Origin: Caldilineaceae bacterium
Lineage (GTDB): Bacteria > Chloroflexota > Anaerolineae > Caldilineales > Caldilineaceae
Assembly (NCBI GenBank): GCA_020846635.1
Contig: JADLDO010000030.1
Location: forward strand, 1 to 39,141
Length of the DNA: 39,141 bases
Reading direction: 5' to 3'
The translations under genes were made by a program, and so were the position numbers. The notes under the pieces are model-generated. The model was given only the letters and a program-made list of their open reading frames with translations. It had not been told where the DNA came from and did not search any database. This document shows, piece by piece, positions 23,713 to 32,141 of the stretch (within the stretch, counting starts at the first letter, position 1; each line of letters begins with the position of its first letter).

Positions 23713-23744
23713 AGAGGCTCCTGGTTCATTGCCAGAAGCCTCTT
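23713..23744. terminator. Hairpin terminator between convergent genes
   Basis: AGAGGCTCCTGG (23713-23724) pairs with CCAGAAGCCTCT (23732-23743), with one mismatch, across a seven-base loop. It lies about 40 bases after the secreted-protein stop and 47 before the end of the convergent transporter gene. Confidence 0.6.
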
Positions 23745-23790
23745 CGTATACGCTACTGTTAATGCCTTCCGGCGAAATCACAACTGAGAA

Positions 23791-24486
23791 TTATGAGCCA
23801 AATGTAAACGGGTTGAGGTTGGTATCGACATCATAGACATCAACACCCTCGACCCGCTTGAGCGTATTGACGACAAGGTAGGTGAGTGGTGTGGCAATGA
23901 TCTCGTAGAGTGACTTGAAGAGCCACTGGCTGAATATGGCAGAGATCAGCGCGGGCGCGGCCATCTGCCCACTAAAGGCGATTCCAATAAAGATCAGCGA
24001 GTCAAGTCCTTGCCCCACGAGGGTAGAGCCGATGGTACGCGCCCAAAGATGGCGACCCTGGCTCCAGACTTTCATCTTCGCCAGCACACTGCTGTTGGCA
24101 AATTCGCCAACAAGATAGGCCACAAAGCTTGCCAGCAGCAGCCGCGGCGTAAAGCCGAGGATCGTGCTGTAAGCCTCTTGGCCTTGCCAGAACGCGGGTG
24201 CAGGCAGTACGCCTGTAAGCCAGATGGCGAGCACCGCGATGACGTTTCCCGCAAATCCGAGCCAAATGGCGCGGCGTGCATAGCGAAACCCATAGACTTC
24301 GGTGAGGATGTCGCCCAAGATATAGCTGACCGGGAAGATCACCACACCCGCGGGCAGGGTGAGTGGCCCAATCACAATCAGCTTCACAGAGATGATGTTG
24401 GCAGTCAGCAGCGAGGCCACAAAGAGCGCTACCGCCACATCATAATAGCGCCAGCCGGAGTGGCGTGCTAGAGCGGGCTGGTTCAT
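23791..24486 (-). CDS. yhhQ: Queuosine precursor transporter (YhhQ/VUT family)
   Basis: Start at ATG 24486 (231 residues), which overlaps the queF stop (ATGA); the longer frame lies within queF. It is a membrane protein with about six hydrophobic segments. Family blocks include LTANIISVKLI, FPVSYILGDILTEVYGFRYARRAIW, AYLVGEFANSSVLAKMK and GSTLVGQGLDSLIFIGIAF. YhhQ-type carriers import preQ0 and related 7-deazapurines. Coupling to queF, which reduces preQ0 to preQ1, fits a salvage route to queuosine-modified tRNA. A riboswitch-like leader lies ahead of the pair. Identification is strong, while the exact substrate is from family knowledge. Confidence 0.92.
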   Translation of the reverse strand: MNQPALARHSGWRYYDVAVALFVASLLTANIISVKLIVIGPLTLPAGVVIFPVSYILGDILTEVYGFRYARRAIWLGFAGNVIAVLAIWLTGVLPAPAFWQGQEAYSTILGFTPRLLLASFVAYLVGEFANSSVLAKMKVWSQGRHLWARTIGSTLVGQGLDSLIFIGIAFSGQMAAPALISAIFSQWLFKSLYEIIATPLTYLVVNTLKRVEGVDVYDVDTNLNPFTFGS

Positions 24487-24884
24487 GGCTGCGCCCCTCT
24501 CTCGGCTGCTGGCTGGTCGGGCAATTCGGCGACCGCTTCGGTCACAATGCCGCCGCGCACATTCTGCGTGATCGTCACCCGGCACCAATGCGGTTCAGTG
24601 GCAGCGAAGATATCCTGTGCCATTTCGGCAGCGAGCGCCTCGCAGAAAGCGCACTCATCCCGAAAGCTCCATAGATAGAGTTTCAAACTCTTGGACTCAA
24701 TACATTTGTGGTTGGGCTGGTATTCGATTTTGACCGTGTTGAAGTCAGGTTGGTGAGTGACCGGGCAGAAGGTGGTCAACTCATCGCTGCTGAAGGTCAC
24801 CCGCGTTACATGCTTGGGTGCGGGAAAGGTCTCCAGGGCGCGCGAGGGCGTGGTGACCGGCTGGCCGAGGGCCTGAAATTTCAT
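24483..24884 (-). CDS. queF: NADPH-dependent preQ0 reductase QueF (type I)
   Basis: A 133-residue tunnel-fold enzyme that reduces the nitrile of preQ0 (7-cyano-7-deazaguanine) to the amine preQ1 in the cytoplasm. TTFCPVTHQPDF holds the nucleophile Cys40 and the proton donor Asp47. CIESKSLKLYLWSFRD (61-76) is the QueF family signature and NADPH-binding segment. The short length marks the single-domain type. An AGGA site lies seven bases before the ATG and could pair with the TCCT that follows it. No queC, queD or queE is in the window, so the precursor may be imported by the coupled YhhQ. Confidence 0.95.
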   Translation of the reverse strand: MKFQALGQPVTTPSRALETFPAPKHVTRVTFSSDELTTFCPVTHQPDFNTVKIEYQPNHKCIESKSLKLYLWSFRDECAFCEALAAEMAQDIFAATEPHWCRVTITQNVRGGIVTEAVAELPDQPAAERGAQP

Positions 24885-24925
24885 AGGATTGTCCTTTGTT
24901 TTGATAGGGCGGGAACTGCGACCGC

Positions 24926-24960
24926 CTCAGTTTTGGTGAGCCGGGTAGTCTGAGACCGGC
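24926..24960 (-). promoter_or_regulatory. Candidate preQ1-I (class I) riboswitch
   Basis: Read leftward, GCCGG (24960-24956) pairs with CCGGC (24944-24940) around the loop TCTCAGACTAC. The A-rich tail TCACCAAAACTGAG follows, and CTGAG pairs back to CTCAG in the loop. This H-type pseudoknot has the layout of the preQ1-I aptamer: five-pair stem, about three bases, loop half of helix two, a CUAC segment, and an A-rich tail ending in the second half. It lies 41 bases before queF. A GGCGG/CCGCC hairpin right after it may be the switch part. Confidence 0.6.
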
Positions 24961-25004
24961 ATCTGTTTTATGATACGCTTCATCCTACTCCCACTTCACT
25001 GATC

Positions 25005-25034
25005 CTTTCAACTTTATTGGGGTATAGTTGAAAG
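25005..25034 (+). promoter_or_regulatory. Inverted repeat and -10 box abutting a start codon
   Basis: CTTTCAAC (25005-25012) and GTTGAAAG (25027-25034) are exact inverted copies 14 bases apart. TATAGT (25023-25028) overlaps the right copy and lies six bases before the ATG at 25035. RNA would start at or next to the ATG, so the message may be leaderless and the repeat an operator. Confidence 0.45.
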
Positions 25035-25622
25035 ATGTCATCCAAAATGAACCATCCTGCACAGGCGAAGCGCATCCACATCATCGGTGGGGCGGGGAGC
25101 GGCAAGACGACTTTGGCACAGCAATTGAGTCAGCGTCTTGACGTACCCTGCTATCACCTCGACAAGATCGCCTATGAAGGAGGTGCAGGGCGAAAAATAG
25201 CGCTTGACACCAGACTCAAGTCAATTGACGCGATCCTTGCACAGCCGGGGTGGGTCACAGAAGGGGTGTTTCTTTGGTGGACCGAGCCGCTACTCGAAGA
25301 AGCCGATCTGATTCTCTGGCTAGACCTCCCCTTTCGTATCAATGGCTGGCGCATTGTCAAACGCCATGTGCAATTGAGCTGGGCAGGCACGAACCCCCAC
25401 GCAGGACTCGGTAAGTTGCTCCGCTTCCTAGCCCATGTCATGCATAGCCAAACAACACGCACAGTAATCGCGCCCAAAGCCCCGGACGATGACGCGGCCA
25501 CGACCCGCGCTGCGACGGCACAGGTCATGAGCCAATATCAGGAGAAAGTGACACGCTGCACGCGCCCTGCTGAGGTCGCGATGTTTAGGGCAAAGTTTAT
25601 GCGCAATAGGGAGTTCAGCTAA
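25035..25622 (+). CDS. P-loop nucleotide kinase-like protein
   Basis: The 195-residue product has a Walker A loop at residues 18-26 (GGAGSGKTT) within RIHIIGGAGSGKTTLAQQL. CYHLDKIAY comes next, and then ADLILWLDLPFRINGWRIVKRHV, which contains the Walker B-like strand. This is the adenylate-kinase-like layout of FlaR/topology-modulation proteins. They bind ATP, but their substrate is mostly unknown. There is no ribosome site, in line with a possible leaderless start. It is divergent from queF and has no operon partner. Confidence 0.8.
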   Translation: MSSKMNHPAQAKRIHIIGGAGSGKTTLAQQLSQRLDVPCYHLDKIAYEGGAGRKIALDTRLKSIDAILAQPGWVTEGVFLWWTEPLLEEADLILWLDLPFRINGWRIVKRHVQLSWAGTNPHAGLGKLLRFLAHVMHSQTTRTVIAPKAPDDDAATTRAATAQVMSQYQEKVTRCTRPAEVAMFRAKFMRNREFS

Positions 25623-25691
25623 AATACTTGGTGATAGGATGCAGAAGGAATTGTCGTGCTGCAGATCACCTAAACAACTTATTGACTCATG

Positions 25692-25799
25692 TACCGCAGC
25701 CGCAAGGCCGCCCAGGGCTAAAGCCGCAGGGCTACAGAACAACGCCCCCTGAAGGAGGCTAGGGCCGCCTAGCGGTAAGCTCCTTTCAAGGGGCGTTGT
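25692..25799. repeat. Dispersed repeat, family A, copy 2, with long hairpin
   Basis: Shares the core of copy 1 (7615-7693). ACAACGCCCC...GAAGGAG (25739-25757) pairs imperfectly with CTCCTTTCA...GGGCGTTGT (25780-25799), with GCTA/TAGC inside, giving one long stem. Copy 1 holds only part of this hairpin. The remaining bases from 25623 to 25691 show nothing else. Confidence 0.8.
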
Positions 25800-25867
25800 A
25801 TCCTAGCCGGATGGTTTACCGTCCGGCGGCTGGTGCTTTACTGATAGAAGCCGACAGAGAGGGTTAT

Positions 25868-26110
25868 ATGGCCGCTCAAACCGTAAGCGAGGTGTTTGGT
25901 GATACCCCTGCAATGGAGTTTGATTGGAAAACATTGGAATCACCAGATTCCAGCAAAATATGGGCAAATTATGATGAGGAAACGGATAGCTTTATCCTCT
26001 ATGTGACGGGTAAGCCAATGCGCGGTATTCACGTATGGCTAGGCGATGATACCTATGCCATCGTTGATTCCGCGTCAAAAAAGGCAATTGGATTGTATGT
26101 GGGATGTTAA
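25868..26110 (+). CDS. Small DUF2283-like protein
   Basis: Start at ATG 25868 (80 residues), just after GAGAGGG. The open frame extends 24 codons back, but those lie in repeat A. The core ANYDEETDSFILYVTGKPMRG, then VWLGDDTYAIVDSASKKAIGLYV, fits the short beta-sheet proteins of the DUF2283 type. They are often found near toxin-antitoxin genes or alone, and their role is unknown. Its TAA overlaps the stop of the convergent hydrolase gene by four bases. Confidence 0.6.
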   Translation: MAAQTVSEVFGDTPAMEFDWKTLESPDSSKIWANYDEETDSFILYVTGKPMRGIHVWLGDDTYAIVDSASKKAIGLYVGC

Positions 26111-27213
26111 ACCGGCAGCCAGCGTTGCAGGAACTGCAACCCGGAGGCGACATCAATTTCGTGACCCCCGTCGTGCAGGTACATTTCGAGCCGTTCTGCC
26201 ATCCCCAATTGGGCGTAATGCTCCTGTGCGACGCCGAACTCATCTTCGAGCCAGGGCCACCAGCTAATGCTGTCGCCGCGACCGGCTTGAATGAGCATGG
26301 GGCGCGGGCAAATGAGCGAGAGCAGATCGCTGTCGCCAAAGTCACGCAGCCAGCCGGGAATGAAAATGTGTTCCTCACTTGTCGAGAGAAAGCAGCTATA
26401 GCGCGGGTCGTCAATGATCATTTTACGCAGACGGTCATTAAACCAGGCTGTGCAGACGCCCGCCTGGATGCGCGGTTCCAACACACTGGTGAACAGCGTA
26501 TAGGCTCCCCCCAGGCTGATGCCCCACATGCCCGCGCCACTGGGCTTGATCTCTGGCCGCGCCAGCGCGTGATCGAGCAGCGCCTTTAGCTTGCTAATCT
26601 CCAGCCCCCACAGCGTTTTGCCCAACATCAGACAGAGGCGTTGGTAGCGTGCGCGGGGCTGGTGCTCGGTGATATGAATGGGCGCAAGTACAGCATATCC
26701 GGCCTCTGCCAAGCGCCGCCCATAGCTGTGATAGAGATTGCCCTCGTCCACCAGGCCAAAGACTCGCTCAGGACAACAGCCAATGCCATGTTGGGCAATG
26801 ATCAACTGGTGTGGCCCGGCATGATTCTTGGGCAGCGCCAAGAGCGCGCGTGCGTGAATGACGGGCATGGGCTGGTCTATGCTCAAGGCCAACCCATTGA
26901 CCGTCATCGGCACAACCAGCCAATAGGCGCTGAACTGCTCGGTTTCGAAGTAGGGAGTAAGCGTAATCCCTTCCGCCTGAGCCGCCAGGTCAAAGAGCCC
27001 CACGCACTCGCCCCAGGCGGCGCGCATGGTCGCCACCGAACGTTCGTAGTTTTCAACAGAGCGATAGTCGCGCTGCCAGCGGCTATTGCGCTGAGCGTAA
27101 ACGACTTCGGTAAGGGTGCGTAGAAAGTTTTCCGTGTCGCGCCGCTGCAAACTCTGCCGGTCATTCGCCATCCGTTGTGCCCAACCCTCGGAAATCTGAT
27201 CAAGTTGCTCCAT
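26107..27213 (-). CDS. Alpha/beta hydrolase
   Basis: A 368-residue alpha/beta hydrolase with nucleophile Ser233 in GMWGISLGG, acid Asp314 in GRGDSISWW and His351 in HDGGHEID. The oxyanion region HGIGCCPERVFG is near residue 142. The long N-terminal helical part (1-100) and overall size resemble large acetyl-xylan-esterase or DUF1100-type hydrolases. No signal peptide, so cytoplasmic. The ribosome site is weak. It is the last gene of the transporter operon, 76 bases after the aminotransferase gene, and may hydrolyse an ester or amide of the imported compound. Confidence 0.85.
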   Translation of the reverse strand: MEQLDQISEGWAQRMANDRQSLQRRDTENFLRTLTEVVYAQRNSRWQRDYRSVENYERSVATMRAAWGECVGLFDLAAQAEGITLTPYFETEQFSAYWLVVPMTVNGLALSIDQPMPVIHARALLALPKNHAGPHQLIIAQHGIGCCPERVFGLVDEGNLYHSYGRRLAEAGYAVLAPIHITEHQPRARYQRLCLMLGKTLWGLEISKLKALLDHALARPEIKPSGAGMWGISLGGAYTLFTSVLEPRIQAGVCTAWFNDRLRKMIIDDPRYSCFLSTSEEHIFIPGWLRDFGDSDLLSLICPRPMLIQAGRGDSISWWPWLEDEFGVAQEHYAQLGMAERLEMYLHDGGHEIDVASGLQFLQRWLPV

Positions 27214-27289
27214 CGTTATCGCTCTCGTACTAGCTCTTGTAGATAGGAATGGCTATGAATTTGGGCAGAAAGCAGCGTGCCGCCGCGGC

Positions 27290-28498
27290 TCATTCGGTGG
27301 CAAGCGTTCTAAGGCTGTCAACGAGTAGATCCACATCGCTCTCTTCGATAAACGCCGCCAGGGAGATACGTACGGTTGTCCCGCGCAGCGCAGGGCGCTG
27401 GATCATCTGCCAACGCTCGCGCAGCGCGGCGGAGAGGGCCACCCCATCCATCTTGTCGAGCGAGACAGTGGCAATGCCCGTGGCGTCGCGCAGGTTGAGC
27501 GGGCTGTGAATCCGCGCCCCTGGCACACGTTGCAGCGCATCATGAAAGTAGGCAGTAAGATGCCTGGAATGTGCCTCCACCGCTTCCACACCGAGCCGGT
27601 CTACATACGAAAGACCAGCAACCATCGCCGTATCATACGAATAGGTGCGCCCGCCATACTCAAAGCGGCGCGCCCCTGGAATCCAGTTGAGGTCTTCGAC
27701 GCCCATCGTCACGCTGCCGCTTTGGGTTACATTGCTCCCGCACCAGGTGACTTCGATTTGATCCAGCAACTCGCGCCGCAGATAGAGCGCAGCCGAGGGG
27801 TATGGCCCAAACAGCCACTTGTAGCCGACCATTGCATAGAAGTCGCAGCCAAGCGCATGGAGATCCAGCGGAAATTGACCCGCCGAGTGTGCGCCGTCGA
27901 AGAAAACATAGCTGCCCACCGCATGCGCCAGGCGCGTCATCTCCTCTGCCGGTAGACGTGTGCCACTGTCGGTTGTGACATGGCTGACTGCCACGAGTTT
28001 CGTGCGGTCAGTCAGCAGCGCCTGGAAATGGGTCAGCATCTCATCGGCGTTGTGCGAAACCGGGATGCGGCTCACCTTTAGGCCATGCCGCCGTACAACA
28101 TTCATCAGCGGGATGAGCAGCGCCGGGTGTTCCTGATCGGTGACGATGACCTCATCCCCTGGCTGCCACGCCAAGCCCTCGACGACGATATTGACCGCCG
28201 TCGAGAACTGGGTGGTGAAGGCGATCTCATCCGGGTCAGCGCCGATGAAGGTCGCCAGCTTCGCCCTTGCCTTCTCAATCCCGATAAAGTCATCATCGCG
28301 TGCGAGCAGGCGCGCCGGCCCTTGCTCGATGATTGCCGTAGGGGCGCGCAGCAGCTCTGCGCCGACGCTGGTCGAGAGTGGGGCCATGCCGCCGCAGTTG
28401 AAATGGGTATAATGCGCCAGCATGGGGAAGTCATCGCGAATCCTGCCGATGGCCCCGGATACTTTCGCGGACTCTTTCACGGACTCTTTTTCTTTCAC
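27290..28498 (-). CDS. Class V PLP-dependent aminotransferase
   Basis: A 402-residue fold-type I PLP enzyme of the SufS/isopenicillin N epimerase branch. VFFDGAHSAGQ has Asp201 and His204, and AMVGYKWLFGP has the Schiff-base Lys227. HFNCGGMAPLS at the start is the substrate-side loop. There is no obvious persulfide cysteine loop as in cysteine desulfurases, so an epimerase, lyase or aminotransferase role is likelier. The GTG start follows AAGGA, which overlaps the stop of the upstream gene. The first codons repeat GTGAAAGA-like units (KESVKES). Part of the transporter operon. Confidence 0.88.
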   Translation of the reverse strand: MKEKESVKESAKVSGAIGRIRDDFPMLAHYTHFNCGGMAPLSTSVGAELLRAPTAIIEQGPARLLARDDDFIGIEKARAKLATFIGADPDEIAFTTQFSTAVNIVVEGLAWQPGDEVIVTDQEHPALLIPLMNVVRRHGLKVSRIPVSHNADEMLTHFQALLTDRTKLVAVSHVTTDSGTRLPAEEMTRLAHAVGSYVFFDGAHSAGQFPLDLHALGCDFYAMVGYKWLFGPYPSAALYLRRELLDQIEVTWCGSNVTQSGSVTMGVEDLNWIPGARRFEYGGRTYSYDTAMVAGLSYVDRLGVEAVEAHSRHLTAYFHDALQRVPGARIHSPLNLRDATGIATVSLDKMDGVALSAALRERWQMIQRPALRGTTVRISLAAFIEESDVDLLVDSLRTLATE

Positions 28499-28510
28499 GC
28501 TGTTTTGTCC

Positions 28511-30139
28511 TTACCAGCCAATCGCATAGCCATCGCGGCGCGGATCGCCCCCACCGGAGAAGGCTCCATGATCCGGATCGATCATGATGCCCTGTGCGCC
28601 GCCGAATGCCATCGAGAAATCGGGTTGGGTTTCCACCACATGACCGCGCTCCGACAGACCCGCCAGCACCTCTTGTGGAATTCGCTTCTCGGCAATGACT
28701 CGGTTCCCATCCAGAGGACGCACGCGCGGCGCTTCAATCGCCGCCTGGATATTCATGCCAAAATCCATCAGGTTCGACATAAACTGTGGCGTCGTCTCCA
28801 TAATGCCGTGACTGCCCGGTGTCCCCATGCAGGCGAAGACCTTGCCATTGCGCCAGATCATGCCCGGCGAGAGACACATTTCGACTTTCTTGTGGGGTGC
28901 AACCACGTTCGGGCTATTGGGATCCAGGTCAAACCACCAGTTAAAATCATTCAGCAAAATCCCTGTATCGGGCACAACCACGCCGGAGCCAAAGCCGCCG
29001 AGGCTCTGTGTGACAGAGACAGCGTTGCCTTCAGCGTCCACGACATTGAAATGCGTCGTACTCTCGCGCATCCCCAGGGCATCACCGGGCTTGACAATGT
29101 CGGCATCCATCGTGTGGGCATAGCGCATGCCGCCGCTCTTTGCCACCTTGTTTGGATCGATCAGCTTGCGCCGCTGCGCGCAATATTCGTCGGAGAGCAG
29201 AGTATCAACCGGGGCATTGGGCATGACGTTGTAGTGGATGCGGTCGGCGATTGCCAGTTTCTCCAGTTCGATCAAGGTATGCAGATGCTCAACCGAGTTA
29301 TGTCCCATGCCCGCAAGGTCATAGCCCTCAAGCAGTTTCAGCGTTTGCAACCACTGCACAGCGCTCGAAGGTGGCGGTGGCCCGTACACCTCAAAATCTC
29401 GATAGCGGATGCTGATGGGATCAACCCATTCGACGTTCAGGTCGGCGAGATCCTTTTTGGTCAGAAGACCCCCGTTCGCCTGGCTGTAGTTGACTATCTT
29501 GTCCGCAATCTCGCCCCGATAGTAGACATCGGGGCCGCCCTCGACCAGCGTGCGGAACGTGCGGGCAAGGTCGGGCTGCTTGTGCAACTGTCCGGGCCGC
29601 ATGGGGCCACCATTGGGGAAGAAAAATGCCATCGACGCCGGGTAGTCGCGCAGCCACGGCTCGTAGGTATTGACGATATTGGCGGCGTGGTTGGTGACGG
29701 CATGCCCTTCTTCGCAGATCTCGATCACATACTTAAAGACGCTGGCGCGATCCATCGTCCCAAAACGCTCCAACGCGGCACACCAGCCCGCGGGCGAACC
29801 GGGAACCATCACCGACTTGAGCCCGCGCTGCATTTGTTGTGAGTCTTCAAAGACGCTGGGTTCGGCTGCGTATGGGCTCCAGCCCTGGTAGTCCAGACAG
29901 ATGTGGGTGTTGGTCTTGGCATGGTAGATCTGCATCCAGCCGACGCCACCGATGCCGGAAAGACCCATCTCTGTGGCCCCCAGGCAGGAAGCAACGGTGA
30001 CCGCTGCATCAATGGCATTGCCCCCTTCCATCAGGGTGCGAAGCCCTGCGACTGACGCCACTGGATGCGCCGATGAGATCATACCCCGCCGCCCGGTCAT
30101 GGTCGGTCGATATTGAACCCCCGAATATGGGAAGCTCAT
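28511..30139 (-). CDS. Gamma-glutamyltransferase family protein
   Basis: Start at ATG 30139 (542 residues), seven bases after GAGG; a TTG two codons earlier is less likely. Members are self-cleaving N-terminal nucleophile hydrolases. RESTTHFNVVDAEGNAVSVTQSL contains the processing Thr361 followed by Thr and His, as in known enzymes. GLSGIGGVGW and GFGSGVVVPDTGILLND are the glycine-rich substrate loops. It has no signal peptide, so it acts in the cytoplasm, unlike periplasmic GGT. It may cleave gamma-glutamyl amides or other acyl-amino compounds imported by the adjacent ABC system. Confidence 0.9.
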   Translation of the reverse strand: MSFPYSGVQYRPTMTGRRGMISSAHPVASVAGLRTLMEGGNAIDAAVTVASCLGATEMGLSGIGGVGWMQIYHAKTNTHICLDYQGWSPYAAEPSVFEDSQQMQRGLKSVMVPGSPAGWCAALERFGTMDRASVFKYVIEICEEGHAVTNHAANIVNTYEPWLRDYPASMAFFFPNGGPMRPGQLHKQPDLARTFRTLVEGGPDVYYRGEIADKIVNYSQANGGLLTKKDLADLNVEWVDPISIRYRDFEVYGPPPPSSAVQWLQTLKLLEGYDLAGMGHNSVEHLHTLIELEKLAIADRIHYNVMPNAPVDTLLSDEYCAQRRKLIDPNKVAKSGGMRYAHTMDADIVKPGDALGMRESTTHFNVVDAEGNAVSVTQSLGGFGSGVVVPDTGILLNDFNWWFDLDPNSPNVVAPHKKVEMCLSPGMIWRNGKVFACMGTPGSHGIMETTPQFMSNLMDFGMNIQAAIEAPRVRPLDGNRVIAEKRIPQEVLAGLSERGHVVETQPDFSMAFGGAQGIMIDPDHGAFSGGGDPRRDGYAIGW

Positions 30140-30210
30140 ATGCAATCCTCTCTATTGACTCTGCTTGTTCTAAAAGATTGATCTAAAAGAAGGGTTCTAC
30201 AAAAATTGCC

Positions 30211-31122
30211 TTATCCCTTAACGCCGCCGACGGTGATGCCCTGCACAAAGTAGCCCTGGAACGAGAAAAAGACAATCACTTGCGCCAGGGCCATGTAGGT
30301 TCCGGCAGCCATCAATGCGCCGTAGTTTACACGCAACTCCCGGTTCGCCAGCAAGGCAAAGCCAACCGTCAGCGTCATCATTTCCGATGAGTTGATCACA
30401 ATCAAGGGCCATAGAAAGGAATTCCACTGCCCCATGAAAACAAAGATGCCCAGAACGGCCAATCCCGGCTTTGATAAAGGGAGGATGATCTTGGTAAAGA
30501 CTCCTAGCTCTGAGCAGCCGTCAATCGTGGCCGCTTCGATCAGTTCGGTTGGCAATGTCTGGATGAACTGGCGCATGAGGAAGACGCCGAATGGCGCGGA
30601 AAGACCGGGCGCGATGAGGCCAACGTAGCTGTTGACCAGCCCGAATTTTGTCATCAGCGTAAAGAGCGGGATGATCATGGCGAAGCCTGGGATCATCATC
30701 GAACTCACGTAGACCCAGAAAAGCAGCTCGCGCCCTGGAAAGCGCTTTTTGGAGAAGCCATAACCGGCCATCGTCGCAAAGAGGAGTTGAAAAGCCGTAA
30801 CTGCCAGGGCCATAAAGAGACTGTTTAGCGTCCACCGCGCCACCGGCGAATTGGCAAATGCCTCGCGGAAATTGTCCAGTGATACACTCGTCGGAATCCA
30901 TTCCGGCGGCAGGCTCATGACCACGGTCGGCGGCTTCAGGGCAGTCGTCACCATCCAGTAGAGTGGGAAAAGGCTCACCACTGCCCAACCGATTAGGATA
31001 ATATAGGAGAAGATCAGGAAGATGCGCTCGCCCAGAGTCGCCTCTCGCCATCCGCGCGTGGCACGCGCAATCAGGCTCCTGGCCCGAACCTGCCGTGGGG
31101 CTAAAGTGATGCTGCTTGACAC
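30211..31122 (-). CDS. ABC transporter permease, MalG-like
   Basis: A 303-residue inner membrane permease with six hydrophobic segments, the first at IFLIFSYIILIGWAVVSLFPLYW. The EAA loop that docks the ATPase reads ELIEAATIDGCSELGVFTKIILPLSKPG. It is the second permease of a carbohydrate-type importer. The GTG start follows AAGG. It begins 12 bases after the stop of the MalF-like gene. No ATPase gene is encoded in the operon, so a shared MsiK-like ATPase elsewhere is likely. Confidence 0.93.
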   Translation of the reverse strand: MSSSITLAPRQVRARSLIARATRGWREATLGERIFLIFSYIILIGWAVVSLFPLYWMVTTALKPPTVVMSLPPEWIPTSVSLDNFREAFANSPVARWTLNSLFMALAVTAFQLLFATMAGYGFSKKRFPGRELLFWVYVSSMMIPGFAMIIPLFTLMTKFGLVNSYVGLIAPGLSAPFGVFLMRQFIQTLPTELIEAATIDGCSELGVFTKIILPLSKPGLAVLGIFVFMGQWNSFLWPLIVINSSEMMTLTVGFALLANRELRVNYGALMAAGTYMALAQVIVFFSFQGYFVQGITVGGVKG

Positions 31123-31134
31123 TTGGCTGCCTTT

Positions 31135-32022
31135 CTAGTACTCGACATTGGTTCGCAGGGCGCGGAACTGGACAACGGCAAGGCCAACCGTCGCGACGAG
31201 CAGGATAATCGCCACCGCGGACGCTCGACCAAAGTCGAAACGAATGAAGCCGTATTCGTAAATGGAAAAGACCAAGTTTGTCGTCGCGTAATTTGGCCCG
31301 CCGCGCGTCATCACAAAAATTTCGGTGAAGATTTGGAGCGAGGCAATCGTACCGAGGATCGAGACATAGGTAATGGCGGGCTTTAACAGCGGCACTGTGA
31401 TCGACACCACCTGGCGAAAAATGGACGCGCCTTCGATCTCTGCTGCTTCGTACAACTCCTTGGGGATGCCGCCCATCGACGCGGTGAGCAGGATAATTGA
31501 ACCGCCCCAATGCGAGGCATGGTACATGATCACCAGACTGAGCAAACTGAAGAAGGGGTCAGCAAGCCAGAGCACTGGATCGATGCCCACCAAGCCAAGC
31601 AGGTAATTCAGCAAGCCGAACGCCGGGTCATACAGATAGAGCCAGACAATGCTAAGTACAACGCCGGAAGTCACAACAGGCAGGTAAAAGGCCGACTTAA
31701 AAAAGGTCTGTGCGGCTGCGGGCAGGCGAAAAATCAAGACTGACATGAAGAGCGACAGAAGCACGCCGAAGGGCACAATCAACAGCGCATACAGAAACGT
31801 ATTGTAGAGGATCGTGAAAAAAGCCGGTTCATCGAGCAAGCGCTGATAGTTTTGCAGGCCGACCCACTCCCGTCCTGTCAGACGCAAACGTTGGAAACTC
31901 AGGATGATTGAATCGAGCATCGGGTAGAGCGAGAAGATGAGGAACGCCAACAGGCTGGGCAGGATAAAGAAATAGCCCCAAAACGCACCTCTGGCTCGCC
32001 TGCTAAGCAGTTGTCGCGCCAT
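31135..32022 (-). CDS. ABC transporter permease, MalF-like
   Basis: A 295-residue permease. Its first membrane segment is WGYFFILPSLLAFLIFSLYPMLDSIILSFQ, typical of the MalF/UgpA group, and the EAA loop is KELYEAAEIEGASIFRQVVSITVPLLKP. It pairs with the MalG-like protein to form the membrane channel of a sugar or sugar-like importer. AGGAGG lies before the ATG. A strong hairpin lies between it and the binding-protein gene, as in many binding-protein operons where it lets the first gene be made in excess. Confidence 0.93.
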   Translation of the reverse strand: MARQLLSRRARGAFWGYFFILPSLLAFLIFSLYPMLDSIILSFQRLRLTGREWVGLQNYQRLLDEPAFFTILYNTFLYALLIVPFGVLLSLFMSVLIFRLPAAAQTFFKSAFYLPVVTSGVVLSIVWLYLYDPAFGLLNYLLGLVGIDPVLWLADPFFSLLSLVIMYHASHWGGSIILLTASMGGIPKELYEAAEIEGASIFRQVVSITVPLLKPAITYVSILGTIASLQIFTEIFVMTRGGPNYATTNLVFSIYEYGFIRFDFGRASAVAIILLVATVGLAVVQFRALRTNVEY

Positions 32023-32076
32023 ACTTCCTCCTGAGGGGTATTACAAACGCTTATTACGCAGGGGATGGATGTCGCC

Positions 32077-32114
32077 CGCGCGTAGGGACGCAGTCGATTG
32101 CGTCCCTACGCGCG
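32077..32114. terminator. Perfect 16-bp hairpin inside the transporter operon
   Basis: CGCGCGTAGGGACGCA (32077-32092) pairs exactly with 32099-32114 over the loop GTCGAT. It lies between the binding-protein stop and the first permease start. It has no T-run, so a role in partial termination or 3' end protection is likely. Confidence 0.7.
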
Positions 32115-32141
32115 AGTAGATGCATAACATCAGTAGCCCGA

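Noticed and set aside
25796..25867. Upstream extension of the DUF2283-like gene
   Set aside because: It starts in the hairpin of repeat A; the ATG at 25868 has its own GAGAGGG site.
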